Source of the DNA: Castellaniella sp034674885
GTDB taxonomy: Bacteria > Pseudomonadota > Gammaproteobacteria > Burkholderiales > Burkholderiaceae_B
Length of the DNA stretch: 32,476 bases
NCBI RefSeq assembly: GCF_034674885.1
Contig: NZ_JAUCDS010000031.1
Location: 1 to 32,476 of the forward strand
Reading direction: 5' to 3'
The position numbers and the translations under genes were made by a program. This document shows positions 14,821 to 23,201 of this stretch, piece after piece (the stretch's first letter is position 1; each line of letters begins with the position of its first letter). The notes under the pieces were generated by a model. That model saw only the letters and a program-made list of their open reading frames with translations, was not told the DNA's origin and did no database searches.

Positions 14821-16494
14821 TCACTCAGGCGCCGGCGACGACAGCGGATCAGGTACGGGATTGAAGCGTAAACGCGCCCCGACCGGCACCTGCGCCAGCC
14901 GGTCCAGTTGCGCGCTCAGCACCACGGCGATGACCGGATACCCGCCCGTCAGTGGATGATCGGCCAGGAACAGGACGGGCTGCCCGCTGGGCGGCACTTG
15001 CAGCGCACCCGCGACGGTCCCCTCGCTGGGCAGTTCCCCCTGGCGCGCTCGCACCAGAGGCTCGTCCCCGGCCAGCCGCATGCCCACCCGGTTGGACTGC
15101 GGCGTCACAACCCAATCCTGCGTCAGGAGCCGGCGCACAGTGTCTGCATCGAACCAGTCGTCCCTCGGACCGAGCACCACATCGAAAGCCACCCGATCTT
15201 CCGCGCGGGGTGCGTCGGTCGCGCCGGATTCAGGTTCGGCATGGTCCGCACCACCGCCCGCCGCAACCGGGTGGCCGATCGACACCCGATCGCCCCGCTT
15301 CAGCGGCGCTGGCCCCATGCCAGCCAGGATATCGGTGGCGCAGCTGCCCAGGACGGGTTGCACCGCCCAGGCGCCACGCACGGCCACATAACAGCGCACG
15401 CCGGCACGGACACGGCCGATCCGCAATTCGTCGCCCTCGTTCAGCACGATGGGATGGCCAGCCGCTGCAGGCAGGCGTATGCCCGACGCCGAAGTCACGA
15501 CCACGGGCGCCGTCGCACCGGTCACCGCCATCACCACCCGCCCGCCGCAGCGCAGCCGCAACCCACCCAGCACATGCTCCAGCACCGGCGAACCGGGCGG
15601 ATTGCCCACCAACTGGTTGGCGCGACGCATGGACCGGCGATCGAGCGCGCCGGACCGGGAAACCCCCAATCGAGTCAGGCCCGGCCGGCCTTCGTCCTGG
15701 ATCAGTGTCTGCAGCCCCGCATCCAGCACCTCGCAAGTCGTCGACTCGTCGTGCGGAGCCATGTCTGCTGCGTCCGATGACACCGGGGGCTTCATCCCGG
15801 CCACGGCGGGAAGGCTATACGCGGCCCCAGGGGCGTCCAGATCCCGGAAACGGACCCGGAAACCCGGCTGCACCAGCGCGGGCTCGGCCCGTTCCATATC
15901 CCACATGCGCCAGGGCGTCTCGCCCAGCAGCTGCCAGCCGCCCGGGCTGTCGGACGGATAGACGGCGCTGAAATCCCCGGCCACCGCCACCGATCCACCC
16001 GGCACTCTCACCCGCGGCACGGTATGCCGTGGAATGCCGTGAAAACAGGGATCACCGCCGGCCAGATAAACGAAACCCGGCGCAAAGCCTGCGAATGCGG
16101 CCAGATAGTCGCTGCCTGTATGGCGCTCGATCAGTTCGGCGCGCGTCAAGCCCAGCAGACTGGCGACCGCCTCCAGGTCCTCGCCCGCATAGCGCACGGG
16201 GATCTCCACGCGCCGGCCGGCGGCCGCCTCCAGGCCCCTGTTCACGCCCAGGCCCGAAGGACCTGCCGCCGTCTCCGTGGCCTCCGCGACCCGCCGCAGC
16301 CATGCCGCCACATCCCGCGCCGGCAGGACAGCCGGGCTGAACAACACCAGCAATGTGCGGGCGGCAGGAATCACGTCATCCACACCGGCAGGCCAGGTCC
16401 CCAGCGCCTGGAACAGCGCCAGGATCTCGTCCAGCGACCCCAGTTCCGCCAGCACGGCACCATCGCCGGCCGGCAGACATCGCAGAGAAGTCAT
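14821..16494 (-). CDS. pxpBC: 5-oxoprolinase subunits B and C fused (KipI-KipA / PxpB-PxpC)
   Basis: A 557-residue fusion. Residues 1-220 are the PxpB/KipI domain (PAGDGAVLAELG, HTGSDYLAAFAGFAPGFVYL, HTVPRVRVPGGSVAVAG). Residues 254-545 are the PxpC/KipA carboxyltransferase-like domain (CEVLDAGLQTLIQDEGRPG, GVSRSGALDRRSMRRANQLV, PSEGTVAGALQVPPSGQPV). With PxpA they form the bacterial ATP-dependent 5-oxoprolinase that converts pyroglutamate to glutamate. The linker (221-253) contains an in-frame ATG at 15795 that could mark the former pxpC start. The frame is open for about 220 codons upstream of 16494, but that sequence shadows pxpA. The start at 16494 overlaps the pxpA stop as ATGA, so the two are coupled. 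Confidence 0.93.
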   Translation of the reverse strand: MTSLRCLPAGDGAVLAELGSLDEILALFQALGTWPAGVDDVIPAARTLLVLFSPAVLPARDVAAWLRRVAEATETAAGPSGLGVNRGLEAAAGRRVEIPVRYAGEDLEAVASLLGLTRAELIERHTGSDYLAAFAGFAPGFVYLAGGDPCFHGIPRHTVPRVRVPGGSVAVAGDFSAVYPSDSPGGWQLLGETPWRMWDMERAEPALVQPGFRVRFRDLDAPGAAYSLPAVAGMKPPVSSDAADMAPHDESTTCEVLDAGLQTLIQDEGRPGLTRLGVSRSGALDRRSMRRANQLVGNPPGSPVLEHVLGGLRLRCGGRVVMAVTGATAPVVVTSASGIRLPAAAGHPIVLNEGDELRIGRVRAGVRCYVAVRGAWAVQPVLGSCATDILAGMGPAPLKRGDRVSIGHPVAAGGGADHAEPESGATDAPRAEDRVAFDVVLGPRDDWFDADTVRRLLTQDWVVTPQSNRVGMRLAGDEPLVRARQGELPSEGTVAGALQVPPSGQPVLFLADHPLTGGYPVIAVVLSAQLDRLAQVPVGARLRFNPVPDPLSSPAPE

Positions 16495-17255
16495 GCCGCC
16501 CGCCCAGCCACGAACGGCGCCAGGGCGACGCCAGAGGATTCGAGCCGCTGCCGCACCGCGCGGGCCATGGCAACGGCGCCCGGGCTGTCGCCGTGCACAC
16601 AGATGGAATCGGCCTGCAGACGCACGCGGCTGCCGTCGATGGCGGTGATCTCGCCGGTGCTCACCAGGTCCAGCATGCGGTCCGCGACCTGGTCGGGATC
16701 GTGCAACACGGCGCCCGCCTCGCGGCGCGACACCAGTTCGCCGCCGGGCGTGTAGGCGCGGTCGGCAAAGGCCTCGGCGACCACGCGCAGACCGCGCGCC
16801 CGCGCCCAGTCCAGCAGCGGCGAACCGGCCAGCCCCAACAGGACCAGGCCGGGGTCCAGCGCCAGCAAGGCAGTGATGACATCCGCCGCCTGCCGCTCGT
16901 CGCGGGCAATCGTGTTGTACAGGGCGCCGTGCGGCTTGACGTAGGCAACCCGGGTGCCGGCGGTCGCCGCCAGCCCCTGGAGGGCGCCAATCTGGTAGAT
17001 CACGTCTGCAACCAGTTCGCGGCTGGACGGATCCATATTGCGCCGGCCGAAACCGACCAGGTCGGGATAGGCCACATGCGCCCCGATGGCCACACCGCGT
17101 TGGGCCGCCGCACGCACGGTATCCAGAATGCCCGCGGGGTCTCCGGCGTGAAAACCGCATGCGACGTTGGCGCTGGTGACGACATCCAACATGCTGGCGT
17201 CGTCACCCATGCGCCAAGCGCCGAAGCTTTCACCCAGATCGCTGTTCAAGTCCAT
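16491..17255 (-). CDS. pxpA: 5-oxoprolinase subunit A (LamB/YcsF family)
   Basis: A 254-residue cytoplasmic protein with the complete LamB/YcsF signature: MDLNSDLGESFGAW, SANVACGFHAGDP, GAHVAYPDLVGFGRR, YVKPHGALYN and the ICVHGDSPGA ending. PxpA supplies the hydrolytic subunit of the PxpABC 5-oxoprolinase; the companion subunits are fused in the next gene, which it overlaps by four bases. The ATG at 17255 gives the canonical N-terminus and is preceded on its strand by an AAGGAAA ribosome site. It diverges from a GntR regulator across 104 bases holding ATTGTT-type inverted repeats, so it is probably controlled by that regulator. Confidence 0.96.
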   Translation of the reverse strand: MDLNSDLGESFGAWRMGDDASMLDVVTSANVACGFHAGDPAGILDTVRAAAQRGVAIGAHVAYPDLVGFGRRNMDPSSRELVADVIYQIGALQGLAATAGTRVAYVKPHGALYNTIARDERQAADVITALLALDPGLVLLGLAGSPLLDWARARGLRVVAEAFADRAYTPGGELVSRREAGAVLHDPDQVADRMLDLVSTGEITAIDGSRVRLQADSICVHGDSPGAVAMARAVRQRLESSGVALAPFVAGRAA

Positions 17256-17287
17256 GATGTTTCCTTATCATTTCAAACAGCGCGAAA

Positions 17288-17302
17288 GATTGTTGAGCAA
17301 TC
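17288..17302. promoter_or_regulatory. Candidate GntR operator between pxpA and the regulator gene
   Basis: GATTG-TTGAG-CAATC is an inverted repeat in the pxpA/gntR divergent gap. The ATTGTTGA octamer inside it recurs at 18168-18175 before dctP, and a close variant with palindrome ATTGAACAAT sits at 18105-18114. This distribution fits a regulator acting on both the 5-oxoprolinase and the transporter genes. Confidence 0.45.
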
Positions 17303-17359
17303 CATCGCACAAAAAAACAATCGGCCGTCATCCATCCCGCCGACTCAACAGGGGCGTCT

Positions 17360-18031
17360 ATGCAATCCCGGCATTATCCCAGCACCATCCCGTCCCCGAG
17401 CCTGACCGACACGGTCGCCGAGAACCTGCGCCAGCAACTGATCCAGGGTCAGCTGCACGCGGGGCAACGCCTGTCCGAGGCCAGTCTGAGCGAACAGCTG
17501 GACGTGTCGCGCAACACCCTGCGCGAGGCCTTCCGCACCCTGGTCAAGGAAGGCCTGCTGCACCACGAACCGAATCGCGGCGTGTCGGTCGTGATCCCCA
17601 GCATCGCCGACATCATCGACATCTACCGGGTGCGCCGCCTGATCGAATGCCAGGCACTGGCCCAGGCCTGGCCGCGCCACCCGGCCCACAAGCGCCTGAA
17701 CGATGCCACCGATACTGCCCGACGCATGCGCGAGACCGGCGACTGGCTGGGCGTCGGGTCGGCCAACATGGCGTTTCACGCCGGTATCGTGGCCCTGGCC
17801 GACAGCGCCCGCCTGTCGGCGATGTTCGCCGACATCGCTGCCGAACTGCGCCTGGCCTTCGGCCTGCTGGACGACCCCGAATACCTGCACGCACCTTTTG
17901 TGGACCAGAACATCCATCTATTGAACCTGTTTGAATCCGGCGACACGGCCACAGCCGCGCAAACCCTGGAACATTACCTGATCCAGTCCGAACGCATGGT
18001 GCTGTCGGTCTACGCCCAGCGCATCGACTGA
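17360..18031 (+). CDS. GntR-family transcriptional regulator (FadR/FCD subfamily)
   Basis: A 223-residue regulator. Residues about 14-80 form the winged helix-turn-helix (LTDTVAENLRQQLIQGQL, then LSEASLSEQLDVSRNTLREA and a wing ending GVSVV). Residues about 90-215 form the all-helical FCD effector-binding domain, with the acidic and histidine positions usual for a metal-assisted carboxylate pocket (DIIDIYRVRRLIE, NMAFHAGIVALA). FCD regulators respond to small organic acids. It lies between divergent pxpA and the downstream TRAP operon in the same direction, so pyroglutamate or a related acid is a reasonable ligand guess. Start ATG 17360; the preceding AGGGGCG is a modest ribosome site. Confidence 0.92.
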   Translation: MQSRHYPSTIPSPSLTDTVAENLRQQLIQGQLHAGQRLSEASLSEQLDVSRNTLREAFRTLVKEGLLHHEPNRGVSVVIPSIADIIDIYRVRRLIECQALAQAWPRHPAHKRLNDATDTARRMRETGDWLGVGSANMAFHAGIVALADSARLSAMFADIAAELRLAFGLLDDPEYLHAPFVDQNIHLLNLFESGDTATAAQTLEHYLIQSERMVLSVYAQRID

Positions 18032-18306
18032 ACTCGCGCATCCCTGCGACCAGACGGCAAGCCACACACTGCGGGCCTGTGATCTTACTCAGCCCCACAA
18101 AATGATTGAACAATTACCATCTAATAAATGAACAAACAAAGACTATATCGCCTACAAAATTATTCTTATTGTTGAAAACCCTGATGGTTTCCACACCATG
18201 GCTGCGCTACTGTTTCCCCTGGCCATTGCCTGGACCAGACCCGGCCCGCCGGCGTAAAGGTTCTTCACGGCCTTGCCACCCTGATCACGACCTGCGAGGA
18301 GATCCA
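18032..18306. promoter_or_regulatory. Intergenic leader of the TRAP operon
   Basis: 275 bases, clearly AT-richer from about 18098 to 18190 than the surroundings. It contains the palindrome ATTGAACAAT (18105-18114) and ATTGTTGA (18168-18175), the same motif as in the pxpA/gntR gap. No gene is supported; the frame joined to dctP lacks family character before the signal peptide. GAGGAGAT (18294-18301) is the dctP ribosome site. Confidence 0.5.
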
Positions 18307-19287
18307 ATGAAACGTCGCACTTTTGTCACTGCCACCCTGGCTGCCGGCCTGGGTCTGGCGTTCAATGCCCATGCCGCCACGCAATGGGATCTGGCTTCGG
18401 CCTACCCCGCCTTCAACTTCCACACACAGAACCTGGAACAGTTCGCCAAGGACGTCTCCGGCGCCACCAACGGCGACGTGAAGATCACGGTGCATTCGGG
18501 CGCATCGCTGTTCAAGATGCCGGAAATCAAGCGTGCCGTGCAAGGCGGACAAGCCCAGGCCGGCGAATTCTTCATGGTCAGTTTCCAGAACGAATGGCAG
18601 CCGTTCGGGCTGGACGGCCTGCCCTTCCTGGCCAGCAACTACGACGACGCCTGGAAACTCTACCAGGCGCAACGCCCGGCCCTGGACAAAAAACTCGACC
18701 AACAAGGCATGAAGCTGCTGTACGCCGTCGCCTGGCCGCCGCAAAGCATCTACAGCAACAAGCCCATCAATTCCGTCGACGACCTGAAGGGCATGAAATG
18801 GCGGGTCTACAGCCCCACCACGGCCCGCATCGGCGAACTGGTCGGCGCCCAGCCCGTCACCATCCAGGAAGCCGAATTGACCCAGGCGCTGGCCACCGGG
18901 GTCATCGAAGGCCTGATCACGTCCAGCGCCACGGGGGCCGACAACAAGCTCTACGAGCACATGAAGTACTTCACCAACGTCCAGGCCTGGATCCCCAAGA
19001 ACGCGGTGGTGGTGAATAAAAAGGCCTTCAGCGCCCTGCCCAAGGCCGAACAGGACGCCGTGCTGAAAGCCGCCGCCCAGGCGGAGGAACGCGGCTGGAA
19101 GACATCCCGCCAGGTGGATGCCGATTCCATCGCCAAACTCAAGGCCGGCGGCATGCAGGTGGTCGAACCGTCGGCTGAACTGCGCGCAGGCCTGGCAAAA
19201 GTCGGCGACACGGTCATCCAGGAATGGACCGCCAAGGCCGGCGACGAAGGCAAACAAGTGCTGGACGCCTATCGCGCCAGCAAATAA
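18307..19287 (+). CDS. dctP: TRAP transporter solute-binding protein DctP (pyroglutamate-type)
   Basis: A 326-residue periplasmic receptor. The signal peptide MKRRTFVTATLAAG..NAHA (cleavage after A23) has twin arginines and could use Tat. The mature part is a DctP fold: AYPAFNFHTQNLEQFAKDV, GASLFKMPEIKRAVQGGQAQ, PFGLDGLPFL, and KGMKWRVYSPTTARIGELVG with the arginine that normally binds the ligand carboxylate; then ELTQALATGVIEG. It resembles what I remember of Bordetella DctP6/DctP7, structurally shown to bind pyroglutamate, and the nearby 5-oxoprolinase genes support that ligand. The start at 18307 sits after GAGGAGAT; longer frames have no signal peptide at the N-terminus. First gene of dctPQM. 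Confidence 0.94.
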   Translation: MKRRTFVTATLAAGLGLAFNAHAATQWDLASAYPAFNFHTQNLEQFAKDVSGATNGDVKITVHSGASLFKMPEIKRAVQGGQAQAGEFFMVSFQNEWQPFGLDGLPFLASNYDDAWKLYQAQRPALDKKLDQQGMKLLYAVAWPPQSIYSNKPINSVDDLKGMKWRVYSPTTARIGELVGAQPVTIQEAELTQALATGVIEGLITSSATGADNKLYEHMKYFTNVQAWIPKNAVVVNKKAFSALPKAEQDAVLKAAAQAEERGWKTSRQVDADSIAKLKAGGMQVVEPSAELRAGLAKVGDTVIQEWTAKAGDEGKQVLDAYRASK

Positions 19288-19311
19288 AGGCGGACACGAC
19301 AAGGACATCCT

Positions 19312-19818
19312 ATGCGCAAATGGCTCGACGGTCTCTATGATGTCAGCGCCTGGCTGGCGGGGCTATGCATGATCCTGGTCCTTGTCGCCGTCACCGTCAC
19401 CATCCTGGGCCGCCTGATCGGATTTCCGGTCGGCGGCGTCGATGCCTACGCGGGATACGCCATGGCGGGATCGGGTTTCCTGGCCCTGGCCAGCACGCTG
19501 AAAAAAGGCGAACACATCCGCGTCACGCTGGTGCTGGGCATGCTGCACGGATCCCGGCGCCGGGGGCTGGAACTGGCCGCACTGCTGATCGCCACCCTGC
19601 TGGCTGGCTTTCTGGCCTTTTATTCCATCCGGCTGGTCTGGCAGTCCTGGGACTTCCAGGATATTTCCACGGGCATCGATGCGACCCCGATGTGGATGCC
19701 GCAGATCCTGATGGCGGTGGGCACCCTGGTGTTCTTCATTGCGTTCCTGGACGAGTTCTGCCTGGAATGCCGTGGCCAGCGCGTCCATGAATCCTCCGAG
19801 GACCTGCACCATGAATGA
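19312..19818 (+). CDS. dctQ: TRAP transporter small permease DctQ
   Basis: A 168-residue inner-membrane protein with four predicted helices (about residues 13-35, 46-64, 85-108 and 125-147). Characteristic DctQ features are the AVTVTILGRL first helix, the GEHIRVTLVL loop and the QSWDFQDISTGIDATPMWMP segment before the last helix. It bridges receptor and large permease of the TRAP system, driven by an ion gradient rather than ATP. It begins 24 bases after dctP and its last codons overlap the dctM start (ATG at 19811), so translation is coupled. Confidence 0.95.
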   Translation: MRKWLDGLYDVSAWLAGLCMILVLVAVTVTILGRLIGFPVGGVDAYAGYAMAGSGFLALASTLKKGEHIRVTLVLGMLHGSRRRGLELAALLIATLLAGFLAFYSIRLVWQSWDFQDISTGIDATPMWMPQILMAVGTLVFFIAFLDEFCLECRGQRVHESSEDLHHE

Positions 19819-21106
19819 GATCACCGCCAGCTTCGCCCTGATCGTGGTGCTGTTCGCCCTGCTGGGCGGAGGCGTCTGGGTCGGCCTGACCCTGGCCGGG
19901 GTCGCCCTGTTCGGCATGGAATTCTTTTCCGCCCGCCCTGCCGGCGACGCCATGGCCATCACCATCTGGGGCAGCTCCAGCAGCTGGACCCTGACGGCCC
20001 TGCCACTGTTCATCTGGATGGGCGAAATCCTGTATCGCACCAACCTGTCGGAAAACCTGTTCCGGGGCCTGGCGCCCTGGGTGAACCGCCTGCCCGGGCG
20101 CCTGCTGCACACCAACGTGCTGGGCTGCACGATCTTCGCCTCGGTGTGCGGGTCTTCGGCGGCCACCTGCGTGACCGTGGGCAAGATGAACCTGCCCGAA
20201 CTGCGCAAGCGCGGCTACCCCGATGCCCAGATCATCGGCTCGCTGGGCGGACCGGCTACCCTGGGCCTTCTGATTCCGCCCTCCATCATCCTGATCGTCT
20301 ACGGCGTGGCGGCGGAAACCTCCATTGCCAAACTGTTCATCGCCGGCATCATCCCTGGCCTGCTGCTGGCGGCGCTGTTCAGCGGCTGGCTGATGGGCTG
20401 GGCGCTGCTGCACCCCGACCAGGTCCCCGAAGTCGCCGCCCGGATGGGGCTGCGCGAGAAACTGCGCGAATCGCGCCAGCTGATTCCGGTGGTGCTGCTG
20501 ATCCTGGGCGTCATCGCCAGCATCTATACCGGCGTGGCCACGGCCACGGAATCCGCCGCCATCGGGGTGCTGGGCGCCTTCCTGTTGTCGGCCTGTCAGA
20601 AATCCCTGACCTGGCAATCCTTTCGCGACGCGCTTCTGGGGGCCACCCGCCTGTACTGCATGATCGCCCTGATCCTGGCGGGAGCAGCCTTCATGACGCT
20701 GTCCATGGGCTACATCGGCCTGCCGCGCCAGCTGGCCGAATTCGTCGGCAGCCTGCAGCTGTCACCTGCCATGCTGATCGTTGTCCTGGGGCTGTTCTAC
20801 ATCGTGCTGGGATGCTTCCTGGACGGCATCTCCACGATCGTCCTGACCATGGGCGTGGTGCTGCCCATCATCCAGGCAGCGGGCATCGACCCGCTGTGGT
20901 TCGGCATCTTCCTGGTGATCACCGTGGAAACAGCCCAGATTACGCCGCCGGTGGGCTTCAACCTGTTCGTGCTGCAAAGCATGACGCGCAAGGAAATCAC
21001 CTATATCGCCCGCGTCTGCGCCCCCTACTTCAGCCTGATGATGCTGTTGCTGGTGGTGCTGTGGTTCTTCCCCGGGCTGGCGACCTGGCTGCCGTCGCAC
21101 ATGTAG
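19811..21106 (+). CDS. dctM: TRAP transporter large permease DctM
   Basis: A 431-residue inner-membrane protein with about 12 to 13 hydrophobic helices. Family motifs are ALPLFIWMGEILYR, the hairpin CGSSAATCVTVGKMNLPEL, GGPATLGLLIPPSIILIVYG and, in the second half, FLDGISTIVLTMGVVLPIIQ and ETAQITPPVGFNLFVLQ. DctM carries the translocation path of TRAP transporters. The start at 19811 lies inside the dctQ end (8-base overlap); an earlier start in frame would overlap dctQ more and lacks membrane character. It completes dctPQM, and the gene ends 8 bases before the convergent mini-protein gene. Confidence 0.96.
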   Translation: MNEITASFALIVVLFALLGGGVWVGLTLAGVALFGMEFFSARPAGDAMAITIWGSSSSWTLTALPLFIWMGEILYRTNLSENLFRGLAPWVNRLPGRLLHTNVLGCTIFASVCGSSAATCVTVGKMNLPELRKRGYPDAQIIGSLGGPATLGLLIPPSIILIVYGVAAETSIAKLFIAGIIPGLLLAALFSGWLMGWALLHPDQVPEVAARMGLREKLRESRQLIPVVLLILGVIASIYTGVATATESAAIGVLGAFLLSACQKSLTWQSFRDALLGATRLYCMIALILAGAAFMTLSMGYIGLPRQLAEFVGSLQLSPAMLIVVLGLFYIVLGCFLDGISTIVLTMGVVLPIIQAAGIDPLWFGIFLVITVETAQITPPVGFNLFVLQSMTRKEITYIARVCAPYFSLMMLLLVVLWFFPGLATWLPSHM

Positions 21107-21114
21107 CACCGCGT

Positions 21115-21336
21115 CTATTCCAGGCCCGTATTCAGGCGCTCGGGCTCGATAGCCGATATGCCCTCGATCGCCTCCAGGGCCAGCAACTGGCCTTCGTCGA
21201 TGCTGCCGGCAATGGCGCCGACAGCGGCCAGTTCACGCTCTATGACCAAGCCGGCCTGCCGGCAGCGCTCCAGGACGGCGGGATATCGATCGCGCCAATC
21301 CTCTCGGACAAGCAGGGTCAAGCGGATCCGTGCCAT
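21115..21336 (-). CDS. I9-like mini-protein paired with the S8 peptidase
   Basis: A 73-residue protein that starts 3 bases after the stop of the upstream subtilase gene. The pattern beta (RIRLTLLV), helix (RYPAVLERCRQAGL), beta (IERELAAVGAIAGSI), helix (DEGQLLALEAIEGI), beta (SAIEPER) is the arrangement of the inhibitor I9 / subtilisin propeptide fold, including the closing 'V..VEPER'-like strand. I recall small proteins of this kind beside S8 peptidases in databases, sometimes under an unrelated aldolase name. It could be a trans-acting inhibitor or folding helper of the peptidase. Function is inferred from shape and position only. Confidence 0.7.
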   Translation of the reverse strand: MARIRLTLLVREDWRDRYPAVLERCRQAGLVIERELAAVGAIAGSIDEGQLLALEAIEGISAIEPERLNTGLE

Positions 21337-21339
21337 GAT

Positions 21340-22548
21340 TCAGAGCCCTTCCTGGCCGATATCGGGCGCGCGCACCAGGCCAGTGCCGACATCCCGAGGA
21401 GGATCACGCAGCGCCTGGGCGCCGTCCACCAACCGGACTGCCAGACGCGCGGCGCGCACCTGGGGATCCTGCTGGGCATGCAGGGCGGCCACGCCCGCCA
21501 CGAATGGCGTGGCCATGCTGGTGCCGCTGAGACTCCGATACAGTTCGTTCCCAGGCCAGGACGACAACACATCGACCCCGGGGGCAGCCAGATTCACCTC
21601 TCCGCCATCCCCTTGCAAGCCGCCGCTGGAAAACGGCGCTACGTTCAGATTCTGATCCACCGCAGCCACGGCCATGATCGAGGGACAGTTGGCCGGATGG
21701 CCCACCGGCGCAATCGAATCCGGTCGCTGACTATCGTTGCCCGCCGCCGCCACGATGAGTGTGCCGGCAGCCAGGGCGCGCTTGGCGACCTCTTCGAACA
21801 CACGGGAATAGCTCTGGCCTGGCTCGACCGGACTGCCCAGCGACATGGAAACGATGTCGCACCCCTGCGCCACAGCCCAGTTGATGCCTTCCAGGATGCC
21901 GCCATCGCCGCCGCTGCCATCATCCCCCAGGACTTTGCCGATATACAACCCGGCCTCGCCAGCCACACCATACCGGGTACCGCCTTCGGGGTCACGAGGG
22001 CCGGCCGCGATCCCCGCACAATGCGTGCCGTGCCCATTGCCGTCCTGCACAGGCTGGCCCGCGACAAAAGATCGGCTTTCGATGCTGCGGCCGGCAAAGT
22101 CCGGGTGCGACAGATCGAGTCCCGTATCCAGGACGGCGATCCGGATCCCCTGCCCAGTCAGGGTGGACCCACCGGCGCCCACGGCGTGAATACCCCACGA
22201 TACGCGCTCTTCCGGACGCGCGGCGGGGCTGCCGGGTGTCACAGGCGTGACGCCGATGGCATGGACGATCCGTTCCGGTTCGACGGCCAAAATTGATTCA
22301 CCATCGGCAGCAGCTCCGACGAGGCGCGCGCGTGCCGGCTCAGAGCACCGCACGAAGGCCACCCCGATATGATCGAACACCAGGGCGCGGGACTCGTCCA
22401 GGGCACCCACGCCATCCTCGCTCCAGTGCTGGATCCGAAGCTGGGCCAGCTCGGACAGATGCCGGATGCCGGCCTCCATGCGGTCCTGGTGAAAAAGAAC
22501 CAGATAATGGCCAGTCCCGGATCGGGCCTGAACAGTGGTGTCCGACAT
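21340..22548 (-). CDS. S8-family subtilisin-like serine peptidase without signal peptide
   Basis: A 402-residue peptidase. The catalytic triad is intact: D141 (IAVLDTGLD), H173 (GNGHGTHCAGIA) and S344 (LSGTSMATPFVAG); the oxyanion asparagine is N271 (AAAGNDSQ). Residues about 13-95 form an I9-like prodomain (HYLVLFHQDRME ... SILAVEPERI) with no N-terminal secretion signal, so the enzyme is predicted to remain in the cytoplasm or leave by an unseen route. A strong ribosome site GGGAGG precedes the ATG at 22548. The following I9-like mini-gene is in the same unit. Target proteins are unknown; processing or stress-linked proteolysis are both possible. Confidence 0.93.
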   Translation of the reverse strand: MSDTTVQARSGTGHYLVLFHQDRMEAGIRHLSELAQLRIQHWSEDGVGALDESRALVFDHIGVAFVRCSEPARARLVGAAADGESILAVEPERIVHAIGVTPVTPGSPAARPEERVSWGIHAVGAGGSTLTGQGIRIAVLDTGLDLSHPDFAGRSIESRSFVAGQPVQDGNGHGTHCAGIAAGPRDPEGGTRYGVAGEAGLYIGKVLGDDGSGGDGGILEGINWAVAQGCDIVSMSLGSPVEPGQSYSRVFEEVAKRALAAGTLIVAAAGNDSQRPDSIAPVGHPANCPSIMAVAAVDQNLNVAPFSSGGLQGDGGEVNLAAPGVDVLSSWPGNELYRSLSGTSMATPFVAGVAALHAQQDPQVRAARLAVRLVDGAQALRDPPRDVGTGLVRAPDIGQEGL

Positions 22549-22766
22549 GGCTACCTCCCGTCAAGACGACATCGTCCTTGCACAGTAGCACGCTCGATTC
22601 CCGAAAAGCCCTGGCGGCAACGGGTTCTTGCAATCCGTTCCCCACCGAAACACCGCCGCCTGCAGGCCGTGGGTGAGAAGACGAACACGGATGAAACGAT
22701 GCGGCCAGAAGCGGCATCCAATGCCGTGAAAGCAGCGATGACCGCTGCCCACTCTAGGAGAACAAC

Positions 22767-23201
22767 ATGATCCGCTCGATACTGACGGCAACCGCAGCCG
22801 CAGCTGCAATGGCACTATCCATGGGCACCACGCCCGTCATGGCCGCGCAAACCAGCGTTACCAAGGCCCCGCCCGCCGCTCCCTACAAGGCCGTCAGTTC
22901 CCTGGTGAAGCTGCCCGACTTCATCCCCGGCATGGGTCAGCTGTTTGTCGATCCGGCCACTCTGCCGGCCGGCCCCTTCCTGGGATACGACCACAACGGC
23001 AAGCTGGTCAATACGACCTATATGATCCCGCTGTCCGCCATGAAGGCAGACATGAACCTGCATGACCTGAAGGCGCCCGCCGGCACCGTCGATCACGTGG
23101 ACATCATGTACAACGCTGGCCACCCGGGCGTCGCCGAGCCGCATATCCACATCGTGCTGTGGAACGTCCCGGTCAGCCAGGAAAGCCGTGTGGCGAAATG
23201 A
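22767..23201 (+). CDS. Exported protein with an HIH motif (DUF5602-like)
   Basis: A 144-residue protein with a clear Sec signal peptide (MIRSILTATAAAAAMAL..PVMA, cleavage near residue 26). The mature part contains FIPGMGQLFVDPATLPAGPF, a strand region LVNTTYMIPL, and DHVDIMYNAGHPGVAEPH followed by IHIVLWNV. The histidine cluster (DHVD, GHPG, EPHIHIV) suggests a metal-binding site. I associate it with the DUF5602/TTHB210-like group, but from memory and without a search. AGGAGAA precedes the ATG at 22767. The stop overlaps the start of the cupredoxin gene by four bases (ATGA), so the two proteins are made together and likely work together in the periplasm. Confidence 0.7.
   Translation: MIRSILTATAAAAAMALSMGTTPVMAAQTSVTKAPPAAPYKAVSSLVKLPDFIPGMGQLFVDPATLPAGPFLGYDHNGKLVNTTYMIPLSAMKADMNLHDLKAPAGTVDHVDIMYNAGHPGVAEPHIHIVLWNVPVSQESRVAK

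Noticed and set aside
16495..17160. N-terminal extension of the pxpBC reading frame
   Set aside because: Arg/Gly/Pro-rich out-of-frame reading of pxpA; the real start with family motif is the ATG at 16494 overlapping the pxpA stop.
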